DNA from: Thiomargarita sp. | GTDB lineage: Bacteria > Pseudomonadota > Gammaproteobacteria > Beggiatoales > Beggiatoaceae | Length of the DNA stretch: 5,725 nucleotides | Assembly (NCBI GenBank): GCA_023144675.1 | Contig: JAGLFE010000242.1 | Coordinates: forward strand, 1 to 5,725 | Direction: 5' to 3' | Program-made: the position numbers and the translations under genes | Shown: positions 1-5,725 of the stretch, one piece after another | How positions within the stretch are numbered: the stretch's first letter is position 1 | Layout of the letters: each line of letters opens with the position of its first letter | Notes under the pieces: model-generated | Told to the model about the DNA's origin: nothing | The model's database searches: none | What the model saw: the letters and a program-made list of their open reading frames with translations, nothing else

Positions 1-1207
1 AATGCACCGCTGGATAAATTTTCATCGGTTCTTGATAGGCATTTTCATCCGTAATTTTCTCATAAATTTGGAATAAATTGCCATATTTAGCCCGAATTGC
101 TGCTTCACCTTGCTTGGCAATAGCGTCTTTAAAATCTAAATAAACAGCTAAACCTGTTGTTCCCACGCCTCGCCTTTCATCACAAACCTGTTTCACACTT
201 CGAGAAGCTACATCTCTAGGAACTAAATTACCAAAAGATGGATATTTACGCTCTAAAAAATAATCCCGTTCTGATTCTGGAATTTCGTGGGGAATTCGTT
301 TATCTCCCAACTTTTTAGGCACCCAAATCCGACCATCATTTCTGAGCGATTCCGACATTAAGGTTAATTTAGATTGATGTCGTTCATGGACTGGAATACA
401 AGTTGGATGGATTTGAGTAAAACTAGGATTAGCGAGAAATGCTCCTTTTTTATAAGCTTTCCAAGCTGCACTAGCATTACCGCTCATACAATTAGTGGAT
501 AAAAAGTAAATATTTCCGTAGCCACCAGTACAAAGTAATACCGCATGCGCACTATGTGATTCTATTTCCCCCGTTACTAAATTTCGTACCACGATTCCCC
601 TGGCTTTGCCTTTTATTAAAACCACATCTAACATTTCAGTACGTGGAAACATTTGAATTTTACCCAAGGCAACTTGACGATTTAAAGCACTATAAGCCCC
701 TAATAATAATTGCTGTCCAGTTTGTCCCCGTGCATAAAAAGTTCGGGACACTTGCGCACCACCAAAAGAACGATTATCCAATAAACCGCCATATTCACGA
801 GCAAAGGGAACACCTTGCGCCACACATTGGTCAATAATATTATTGCTTAATTCTGCCAAACGATAAACATCAGCTTCTCTAGCCCGAAAATCACCGCCTT
901 TAATGGTATCATAAAATAATCGATAGACACTATCACCATCATTTTGATAATTTTTAGCGGCATTGATACCTCCTTGGGCTGCAACACTATGGGCGCGACG
1001 TGCGCTATCCTGAAAACAGAAAGCTTTAACATTATATCCTAACTCAGCTAAAGTAGAGGCAGCCGAAGAACCAGCTAAACCTGTGCCTACCACAATAATG
1101 TTATATTTGCGTTTATTCGCTGGATTAATTAACTTTAAATCAAATTGGTATTTTGACCATTTGTCAGCCAATGTACCATCAGGGATTTTTGCATCTAATA
1201 CTGTCAT
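1..1207 (-). CDS. sdhA: Succinate dehydrogenase / fumarate reductase flavoprotein subunit, B. subtilis/Bacteroidetes subgroup (3' end outside window)
   Basis: This gene encodes the FAD subunit of succinate:quinone oxidoreductase (complex II), which interconverts succinate and fumarate on the cytoplasmic face of the inner membrane. I translated it by hand: 402 codons from ATG at 1207 stay open to the window edge, against about 640 residues usual for this subgroup, so roughly the last third is missing. Visible motifs are the FAD-binding GTGLAGSSAAS (41-51), RRAHSVAAQGG with His73 as the likely covalent FAD-histidine, FTQIHPT with His267, SESLRNDGRIW with Glu286 and Arg289, and VPRDVASR with Arg331 as the likely proton-transfer arginine. 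The visible end (MKIYPAVH) is the usual lead into the next conserved block. AAGGA at 1219-1223 precedes the start by 11 bases. The N-terminal sequence DAKIPDGTLADKW is typical of the Bsu/Bacteroidetes type and not of E. coli SdhA. Whether it works mainly as dehydrogenase or fumarate reductase cannot be told here. No sdhC precedes it. Confidence 0.96.
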   Translation of the reverse strand, partial: MTVLDAKIPDGTLADKWSKYQFDLKLINPANKRKYNIIVVGTGLAGSSAASTLAELGYNVKAFCFQDSARRAHSVAAQGGINAAKNYQNDGDSVYRLFYDTIKGGDFRAREADVYRLAELSNNIIDQCVAQGVPFAREYGGLLDNRSFGGAQVSRTFYARGQTGQQLLLGAYSALNRQVALGKIQMFPRTEMLDVVLIKGKARGIVVRNLVTGEIESHSAHAVLLCTGGYGNIYFLSTNCMSGNASAAWKAYKKGAFLANPSFTQIHPTCIPVHERHQSKLTLMSESLRNDGRIWVPKKLGDKRIPHEIPESERDYFLERKYPSFGNLVPRDVASRSVKQVCDERRGVGTTGLAVYLDFKDAIAKQGEAAIRAKYGNLFQIYEKITDENAYQEPMKIYPAVH

Positions 1208-1275
1208 TTAGAAATTTTTCCTTATTTTGCTAGAATTTCATATTAAAAAGTAAATTTGGGGTTTCATTGAATATA

Positions 1276-1281
1276 ATTATA
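1276..1281 (-). promoter_or_regulatory. Candidate -10 box for sdhA
   Basis: On the minus strand this reads TATAAT, a perfect sigma-70 -10 hexamer, about 70 bases upstream of the sdhA ATG. The hexamer 17 bases further upstream (TGTAAT) is a poor -35 match. In DNA this AT-rich a TATAAT may occur by chance, so the call is tentative. Confidence 0.25.
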
Positions 1282-1402
1282 CTTTAATCTGAAATTTAAT
1301 TACAGTATTAGTTACTTCAAAAATAGTTTTATTTGGTAAAAATTATATAATTAATCTTTAAATTTCATTTTTAGTGAAGTAATTGAAATAATATGAATTT
1401 AA

Positions 1403-1426
1403 GGTACTCCTAAACAAAATAGTGGT
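1403..1426 (+). repeat. Dispersed repeat copy, single arm
   Basis: These 24 bases match 4086-4109, the left arm of the palindrome after the response-regulator gene, at 21 of 24 positions. The last 13 bases (ACAAAATAGTGGT) are identical in both. A weaker partial copy of the first part lies at 1453-1463 (AGTAGTCCTAA, against GTACTCCTAAA here). I see no inverted partner arm nearby, so this looks like a solo or decayed end of the element that is complete at 4086-4175. The origin, whether a miniature transposable element or an insertion-sequence end, is inferred. Confidence 0.55.
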
Positions 1427-1449
1427 GAATAAAATATCTAGGAAAAAAA

Positions 1450-1506
1450 ATGAGTAGTCCTAAAATTATTACTTCGGAAAAAATAGTGAAAAACTGTCAG
1501 GTTTAA
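1450..1506 (+). other. Possible 18-residue small ORF or gene relic
   Basis: ATG at 1450 opens 18 codons ending in TAA at 1504-1506. The peptide is MSSPKIITSEKIVKNCQV. AGG at 1440-1442 lies seven bases upstream, a reasonable ribosome binding site. It ends before the metF promoter at 1533, so it would not be in a transcript starting there. The peptide vaguely resembles the start of some Nudix hydrolases (a P-x-I...IV pattern), but this is too short to trust. It overlaps the weak repeat copy at 1453-1463. It could be a short peptide, the stump of a lost gene, or chance. Confidence 0.2.
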
Positions 1507-1532
1507 CTAGTAATTTCTTTTAGAATTTTGAT

Positions 1533-1561
1533 TTGACATAGGAATAAAAATAACTTATATT
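1533..1561 (+). promoter_or_regulatory. Sigma-70-type promoter facing metF
   Basis: A perfect -35 hexamer TTGACA (1533-1538) is followed by a 17-base spacer and TATATT (1556-1561), five of six matches to the -10 consensus. Transcription would start near 1568, giving metF an untranslated leader of about 165 bases. A second possible -10, TATAAT at 1706-1711, lies just upstream of the metF ATG but has no convincing -35, so a short-leader transcript is an alternative. Confidence 0.6.
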
Positions 1562-1580
1562 GTAAATATCAATTAATAAT

Positions 1581-1702
1581 TGAAGTTACGCATATAAATT
1601 CAGATGTTAGAAAATATAAGGATTAAATTTACTAAAATCTTTTAATTTTGGCAACTTTTATAATAAGCCTATTTTCAATTCAAGTTTTTTTGCATAACTT
1701 CA
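1581..1702 (+). repeat. 12-base inverted repeat enclosing most of the metF leader
   Basis: TGAAGTTACGCA (1581-1592) and TGCATAACTTCA (1691-1702) are reverse complements except at one position, which would be a G-U pair in RNA. They enclose 98 AT-rich bases inside the predicted metF leader and would form a 12-base closing stem. A short palindrome, CAATTA-A-TAATTG, at 1570-1582 overlaps the left arm by two bases. The pair could be the base stem of a leader RNA structure or the terminal repeats of a 122-base miniature element. I see no clear target-site duplication and no known riboswitch motif. Confidence 0.45.
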
Positions 1703-1733
1703 GTTTATAATCAAAACAAAATATTTTAACTAT

Positions 1734-2594
1734 ATGATTGAACAACAAAATTTAAATATAAGTTGTGAATTTTTTCCTCCTCGAAATGAAGTTGGAGCAG
1801 AAAAATTACGCATAGTACGTAAACAGCTAGAAGTATTAAAACCTAGCTACTTTTCAGTTACCTTTGGAGCAGGTGGTTCAACCCAAGAAAAAACCTTTGA
1901 AACAGTGGTTGAGATTCAAACACAATCTAATATAGATGCCGCTCCCCATTTATCTTGTATTGGTAGTACCCACGAAAATATTCTACAATTGTTACAAGCT
2001 TATCAAGCAAAAGGCATTCATCGTATCGTTGCATTACGTGGCGATCGACCTTCTGGTTGGGCTGGTGTAATTGGTGAATTTCAATATGCTAACGAATTGG
2101 TTGAATTTATTCGTGCTAAAACTGGCTCCCATTTTAATATCGAAGTGGCGGCTTATCCAGAATTTCATCCAGAAGCAGCAAGTGCTAAAGCTGATTTAGA
2201 TTTTTTTCAGCAAAAAGTAGAGGCGGGTGCAGATAGTGCGATTACCCAATATTTTTATAATGCAGATGCCTATTTTGCTTTTATTGATAGTTGTGCTACA
2301 AGAAATATTAAAATCCCGATTATTCCTGGAATTATGCCGATTAGTAATTATGAACAATTGGTACGTTTTTCTGATACTTGCGGGGCGGAAGTTCCACGCT
2401 GGTTACGCCAACGTCTTAAAGATTTAAATGCTGATAAAGAAACTTTGCAAGCTTTTGGCTTAGATGTAATAACTAATTTATGTGAACGTTTATTAGCTGG
2501 CGGAGCACCTGGATTGCATTTTTATAGCCTCAATCAAGCACAATTAACTTTAGAAGTAGCAACACGGTTAGGATTATTAAAACCAGCTTTATAA
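1734..2594 (+). CDS. metF: 5,10-methylenetetrahydrofolate reductase
   Basis: MetF is a cytoplasmic FAD enzyme that reduces 5,10-methylene-THF to 5-methyl-THF, the methyl donor for methionine synthesis. The 286-residue product is close to the E. coli length of about 296 and spans the whole TIM-barrel domain. Visible motifs are CEFFPPR with the catalytic-type Glu12, VTFGAGGS (42-49), ALRGDRP (100-106) with Asp104 near the flavin, AAYPEFHPEA (139-148), ITQYFYNAD (169-177) with the substrate-binding-type Gln171, PGIMPI (197-202) and a C-terminal PGLHFYSLN. The start is supported by EFFPPR lying 12 residues in, as in the family, although no clear Shine-Dalgarno precedes the ATG. The gene stands alone, with no ahcY or metH next to it; a stem-loop follows the stop. 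Regulation probably acts through the long upstream leader or promoter; no MetJ or MetR site is evident. There is no sign of frameshift or missing key residues. Confidence 0.97.
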   Translation: MIEQQNLNISCEFFPPRNEVGAEKLRIVRKQLEVLKPSYFSVTFGAGGSTQEKTFETVVEIQTQSNIDAAPHLSCIGSTHENILQLLQAYQAKGIHRIVALRGDRPSGWAGVIGEFQYANELVEFIRAKTGSHFNIEVAAYPEFHPEAASAKADLDFFQQKVEAGADSAITQYFYNADAYFAFIDSCATRNIKIPIIPGIMPISNYEQLVRFSDTCGAEVPRWLRQRLKDLNADKETLQAFGLDVITNLCERLLAGGAPGLHFYSLNQAQLTLEVATRLGLLKPAL

Positions 2595-2603
2595 AGACCA
2601 TTG

Positions 2604-2629
2604 TAGGGATATTTGCCCTAGATTTTTTT
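2604..2629 (+). terminator. Probable Rho-independent terminator of metF
   Basis: TAGGG (2604-2608) pairs with CCCTA (2616-2620) across a seven-base loop, and seven T residues follow at 2623-2629. It begins ten bases after the metF stop. The five-base stem is short, so some read-through into the response-regulator gene is possible. Confidence 0.6.
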
Positions 2630-2663
2630 AGATTCATAAGACCAAAAAAGGGAGTTAAAATTT

Positions 2664-4064
2664 ATGGCTGATTTGCCTAGTTTATTATTAGTTGACGATG
2701 ACCCATTAATTACAGAACCATTAGCATTTATTTTAAAAGATAGTTTTTCAGCTACTATTGTTGAAACTTGTGAGGAAGCAAGACGTTTTTTACATAAAAG
2801 TCCTATTTTACCTAATTTAGCATTGATTGATCTTGGTTTACCTCCTACTCCACATAGTCCAAAAGAAGGATTTAATTTAGTTTCAGAATTATTAACCTTT
2901 AATCCGGCGATGAAAATTTTGATTCTATCAGGGCAAGATACCCGAGAAAATGTAAATCATGCTTTAACGCTGGGAGCGGTTGATTTTATTCCTAAACCCT
3001 GTGATACGGAATTATTAAAAGCACGGTTGAAACATCAATTGATGATTTTAGATGCCGAGCGACTTAAACCTCAAATTGAACATAAAGAATGTGGACAAAT
3101 TGGGGAAAGTATTGTGATGGAAAATTTACGCGCACAAGTACAACAATTCGCAGATTCACCTTTTTCTATATTGATTGAAGGCGAATCAGGTTCAGGGAAA
3201 GAATTGATTGCTAAATGTTTACATACTAAAAGCCAACGTAAAAATGCACCTTGTTTAATTGTTAATTGTGCTGCTTTTACCAGCGAGTTATTGGAAGCAC
3301 AACTATTTGGACATGCAAAAGGTGCTTTTACTGGTGCTAATATGGCACGTTCTGGTTTTTTTGAGGAGGCAAGCCAGGGTAGTCTTATTTTAGATGAAAT
3401 TGGAGAAATGCCCTTGCAATTACAGTCTAAATTGTTGCGAGTGCTGGAAAACGGCGAATATTATCGTTTAGGAGAAACAAAAGTTCGCCAGTCAAATGCT
3501 AGAATTATTGCTTCTACTAATCGGGATTTAAAAGTTGAGGTAGCACAAGGGCAATTTCGTAATGATTTATACCATCGTTTGAGTGTGTTGACGATTAAAG
3601 CACCTCGATTAAATGAACGTGGTAAAGATAGATTATTATTATTAGAATTTTTTCAAAATTTTTATGCTGAAATGGGTACTTTGTTTAAATTAGATGAGGT
3701 GGCAACTGCTACTTGGTTGGAATATGATTTTCCAGGTAATATTCGGGAATTGCGCAATATTGTAATTCGTTTGGGGGCTAAATATCCTAACCAATTAATT
3801 AGTAAAGAACAGTTGGAAGAGGAACTGGAAATTAATTTTGACAAGAAAATAGTAGAAGATAATTATTCAGAAGAAACGATTATACAACAATTAGATTTGG
3901 GAAATTTTTCTTTAGATAATACAATTTTAGATTGGGAACGCCGTTATATTAATGCCGCTTTAAAAATGACGCAGGGCAATTTAAGTCAAGCGGCTCGTAT
4001 TTTAGGCATGAATCGCACAACATTATACAGTAGAATGCAACGTTTAAGTAAATCTGGATTTTAA
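2664..4064 (+). CDS. Sigma-54-dependent NtrC-family response regulator, possibly PrsR-like
   Basis: This 466-residue cytoplasmic regulator should be phosphorylated by a partner histidine kinase and then activate sigma-54 promoters by ATP hydrolysis. The REC domain (about 5-125) has the acidic VDDD (10-13), phospho-acceptor Asp56, Ser89 and Lys111. The AAA+ domain (about 145-375) has Walker A GESGSGKE (173-180), an intact sigma-54-contacting GAFTGA (220-225), Walker B LILDEIG with Asp244 and Glu245, arginine fingers Arg299 and Arg305, and sensor II FPGNIRELRN (356-365). A Fis-type helix-turn-helix closes the protein (about 438-461). All catalytic residues are present. GGGAG at 2650-2654 lies nine bases before the ATG. 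After Asp56 the loop reads DLGLPPTPHSPKEG, longer than in typical NtrC receivers and like the PEP-CTERM-box regulator PrsR. That family assignment is tentative. No kinase or exopolysaccharide gene is in view, and I found no sigma-54 promoter in the window, so targets are unknown. Confidence 0.93.
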   Translation: MADLPSLLLVDDDPLITEPLAFILKDSFSATIVETCEEARRFLHKSPILPNLALIDLGLPPTPHSPKEGFNLVSELLTFNPAMKILILSGQDTRENVNHALTLGAVDFIPKPCDTELLKARLKHQLMILDAERLKPQIEHKECGQIGESIVMENLRAQVQQFADSPFSILIEGESGSGKELIAKCLHTKSQRKNAPCLIVNCAAFTSELLEAQLFGHAKGAFTGANMARSGFFEEASQGSLILDEIGEMPLQLQSKLLRVLENGEYYRLGETKVRQSNARIIASTNRDLKVEVAQGQFRNDLYHRLSVLTIKAPRLNERGKDRLLLLEFFQNFYAEMGTLFKLDEVATATWLEYDFPGNIRELRNIVIRLGAKYPNQLISKEQLEEELEINFDKKIVEDNYSEETIIQQLDLGNFSLDNTILDWERRYINAALKMTQGNLSQAARILGMNRTTLYSRMQRLSKSGF

Positions 4065-4071
4065 AGAGTAG

Positions 4072-4086
4072 CAAATTTAAAATTTG
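4072..4086. repeat. Short AT palindrome after the regulator gene
   Basis: CAAATTT and AAATTTG flank a single central A, a perfect seven-base inverted repeat starting seven bases after the regulator stop and abutting the larger palindrome. It could add to transcript-end structure, but its A/T content makes chance formation easy. Confidence 0.3.
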
Positions 4087-4175
4087 GTAGTCCTGCACAA
4101 AATAGTGGTAAACTTATTAAGTATTTGATACTTAACAAATTTTTATGCGAAATCACTAAATTATTCAGGACTGCC
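4086..4175. repeat. 90-base nested palindromic element in the convergent gap
   Basis: The outer arms 4086-4109 and 4152-4175 are an imperfect inverted repeat (17 of 24 positions), with a perfect outer core AGTCCTG (4089-4095) / CAGGACT (4166-4172). Inside sits a perfect eight-base hairpin, TTAAGTAT-TTG-ATACTTAA (4117-4135). The left arm recurs at 1403-1426. Size, symmetry, dispersal and intergenic location suggest a miniature inverted-repeat element or a REP-like sequence. It lies between two converging genes and so might also stop transcription: on the plus strand a run of five T follows the inner hairpin shortly after. It has no coding capacity. Confidence 0.6.
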
Positions 4176-4202
4176 TAACTATCTAAACCTGAAGCCTATT
4201 CA

Positions 4203-5672
4203 TTACTGAATATTGGTATTTAATAATACACTAGGATTAAAATTATAAATAGCAGTTACAATACTATCTTCTATTTCATCAGCTTTCCAAAAACCGCATT
4301 TATTATTATTTAGAAAAATCGAATAGCCATAAACTTTACCAGTATAATTAGCTACATAACCAGCCAAAGTACTAACTTTTTTTAAAGTACCAGTTTTAGC
4401 TCTAATTTTACCGTGAGCTGGAGAATTTTTTAAACGTTTTGTTTGCACGCCATAAGCTCCTAAAACTCGCAAACTGGAAATGAAATCAGGACCAATATCA
4501 AAACGTGAATACATATTAGTTAATAAATCAGTTACAGCAACAGTGGTTAAACGATTTTTTCGAGATAAACCAGAACCGTCTGCTAAAGCAACTCCTTGTA
4601 TATTAACATTACTTAACCGTAAAAACTCTTCAACTAATCTTAAACCTTCAGCATGACTACCAGGTGTTCCATACCTATCAGCAGCAATAGTTTTTATTAT
4701 TTGTTCAGCAGTTAGATTATTTGAATAAGTATTAAGGTTTTTTAAAATAACTGATAATGGACTAGAAATATGTTTATGCCATAAATTAGCGGTGATTGGT
4801 GTAAAAACAACTGCGGATGAACCTTGTACAGTTACGCCAGTTTCTTTAAGTATGGTGCGTATAGTTTCTACTGCATAACGAATTGGATTTTCAACATTAA
4901 TACGAATTACTCGTTTTTTGGAATTAAGAGATAATTTTCCTTTTAAATATAATTTAATTTCATTATTTTCATTAATTTTTCGATAAAAAGAAATCGCATT
5001 TCTACCCCGTTTTGTAGTTTTGGTGGTATTACTTAAATCCATGTAAGAAATATTAGGTTCTAACCACGCTTTTAATTTATTACCAATAAACTGTCCAGGC
5101 TGAACATGAATAGCAATCGTATTAAAATTAATTGGCAACACACTTATTTTAGCATCATAAGATTTTTGAGAACGATCAATTTCCCAGGCAGGTGAACGAT
5201 CATACTGATCAAAAAAATGGGCATCAATAATTAAATCACCAGTAATATTATCAATACCACTTTTATTCAGTTGCCTTAAAATATCCCAAAGAGATTTTAT
5301 ATCCAAAGTTGGATCGCCACCGCCACGAACAATAAAATCGCCATAAATAGTATTTTGTTTACGTTGTCCAGTATACAAAAACTCAGTTTTAAAACGATAT
5401 TCAGGACCTAGATAATGTAAAGCTGTAGCCGTAGTAAAGATTTTCATTACTGAGGCTGGTAACAAAGGTTTATAAGCATTATGAGTATAAATTGGATAAC
5501 CAGAAGGAAGAGCAACAATTCTTACTGAAGTTTGTGGATCATCCAAACATCGTGCATCCAATATTTTATCAATTTGCTTATTGAAAGAGTTTTGCTCTTG
5601 TGCTGATACTATTCCTACCAATAGTATAAAAATATTAAACAATAAATATTGCTTCTTTTTAAAAGATGACAT
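4203..5672 (-). CDS. dacB: D-alanyl-D-alanine carboxypeptidase/endopeptidase, PBP4 family (peptidase S13)
   Basis: DacB trims peptidoglycan outside the cytoplasm, removing the terminal D-Ala of pentapeptides and cutting D-Ala-mDAP cross-links. From ATG at 5672 the product has 489 residues, near the E. coli size of 477. A signal peptide is clear: Lys5-Lys7, a hydrophobic stretch at about 9-22, and a likely cut after VSA (22-24). The three penicillin-binding motifs are SVMK (Ser74 nucleophile, Lys77), SNN (317-319) and KTG (426-428). The long segment between SVMK and SNN fits the extra domains typical of S13 enzymes; FIVRGGGDPTL and LADGSGLSRKN are characteristic family stretches. The reading frame extends upstream to a TTG at 5720, but that would put 16 residues before the signal peptide and has no binding site, so ATG 5672 is preferred. 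It converges with the response-regulator gene. No promoter is visible in the 53 bases upstream. Confidence 0.95.
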   Translation of the reverse strand: MSSFKKKQYLLFNIFILLVGIVSAQEQNSFNKQIDKILDARCLDDPQTSVRIVALPSGYPIYTHNAYKPLLPASVMKIFTTATALHYLGPEYRFKTEFLYTGQRKQNTIYGDFIVRGGGDPTLDIKSLWDILRQLNKSGIDNITGDLIIDAHFFDQYDRSPAWEIDRSQKSYDAKISVLPINFNTIAIHVQPGQFIGNKLKAWLEPNISYMDLSNTTKTTKRGRNAISFYRKINENNEIKLYLKGKLSLNSKKRVIRINVENPIRYAVETIRTILKETGVTVQGSSAVVFTPITANLWHKHISSPLSVILKNLNTYSNNLTAEQIIKTIAADRYGTPGSHAEGLRLVEEFLRLSNVNIQGVALADGSGLSRKNRLTTVAVTDLLTNMYSRFDIGPDFISSLRVLGAYGVQTKRLKNSPAHGKIRAKTGTLKKVSTLAGYVANYTGKVYGYSIFLNNNKCGFWKADEIEDSIVTAIYNFNPSVLLNTNIQ

Positions 5673-5677
5673 TAGGT

Positions 5678-5681
5678 CTCC
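5678..5681 (-). promoter_or_regulatory. Shine-Dalgarno site fixing the dacB start
   Basis: On the minus strand this reads GGAG, five bases before the ATG at 5672. The following codons encode a classic signal peptide. Together these decide against the upstream in-frame TTG at 5720. Confidence 0.8.
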
Positions 5682-5725
5682 ATTTTTAAAATTGATTAAC
5701 GATTTGTAACTATCTACCAATTAAA

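Larger units (their letters stand above)
1208..1733. other. AT-rich divergent intergenic region between sdhA and metF
   Basis: This 526-base gap separates two divergently transcribed genes and holds no substantial ORF in any frame. It contains, left to right, a candidate -10 box for sdhA, an 8-base inverted repeat (1312-1319 TTACTTCA with 1375-1382 TGAAGTAA), a dispersed repeat copy (1403-1426), an 18-codon ORF, a sigma-70-like promoter facing metF and the metF leader. I found no tRNA, no recognisable riboswitch and no met-box array. It is clearly richer in A and T than the genes beside it. Confidence 0.8.

Noticed and set aside
556..837. 93-codon plus-strand ORF
   Set aside because: It lies wholly antisense to sdhA, whose flavoprotein motifs are unambiguous. 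The peptide resembles no family and has no good ribosome binding site.
847..1032. 61-codon minus-strand ORF
   Set aside because: It is an out-of-frame shadow inside the sdhA coding sequence.
1403..1506. CRISPR-like direct repeats
   Set aside because: Only one good and one degenerate repeat copy are present, with no regular spacing and no cas genes.
1208..1733. MetJ or MetR operator or SAM-type riboswitch before metF
   Set aside because: No tandem AGACGTCT-like boxes and no TGAA-N5-TTCA site were found. AGATGTTA near 1603 is too weak and single. No SAM or cobalamin riboswitch core could be recognised.
2227..2427. 66-codon plus-strand ORF
   Set aside because: It is a frame-shifted reading within metF, which is intact across this stretch.
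3662..3844. 60-codon minus-strand ORF
   Set aside because: It is antisense to the AAA+ and linker part of the response-regulator gene. Its low-complexity serine run is a by-product of AT-rich codons.
5673..5720. TTG start at 5720 extending DacB by 16 residues
   Set aside because: The extension precedes a typical signal peptide, lacks a ribosome binding site, and a GGAG site fits the ATG at 5672.

Overview
The window is AT-rich chromosomal DNA carrying four protein genes: sdhA (minus strand, its 3' part runs off the left edge), metF (plus), an orphan NtrC-type response regulator (plus) and a PBP4-type peptidase dacB (minus, complete). The protein types suggest a low-GC proteobacterium, most likely a gammaproteobacterium. 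MetF has a beta/gamma-proteobacterial look, the regulator is a sigma-54 activator with a REC domain like that of the PEP-CTERM/exopolysaccharide regulator PrsR, and there are clear Shine-Dalgarno sites and a sigma-70-like promoter. A Beggiatoa/Thioploca-like (Thiotrichales) host is a guess. SdhA is of the Bacillus/Bacteroidetes subgroup, which also occurs in some gammaproteobacteria.

Layout. Positions 1-1207 hold the N-terminal 402 codons of SdhA. Positions 1208-1733 are a 526-base AT-rich divergent intergenic region. It holds a candidate sdhA -10 box, one copy of a dispersed repeat, an 18-codon ORF with a ribosome binding site, a good TTGACA-N17-TATATT promoter facing metF, and a long leader closed by a 12-base inverted repeat. 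metF (1734-2594) ends at a small stem-loop with a T-run. The regulator gene (2664-4064) follows with its own Shine-Dalgarno. The convergent gap 4065-4202 is mostly a 90-base nested palindrome whose left arm matches the sdhA-metF repeat at 21 of 24 positions. dacB (4203-5672) reads back towards it.

The genes are not an evident operon or pathway. SdhA serves the TCA cycle and respiratory chain, MetF one-carbon and methionine metabolism, the regulator signalling, and DacB peptidoglycan maturation in the periplasm. I see no defence system, CRISPR array, tRNA or rRNA, and no intact transposase. The unexplained material is in the two intergenic regions: the shared repeat family and the structured metF leader.
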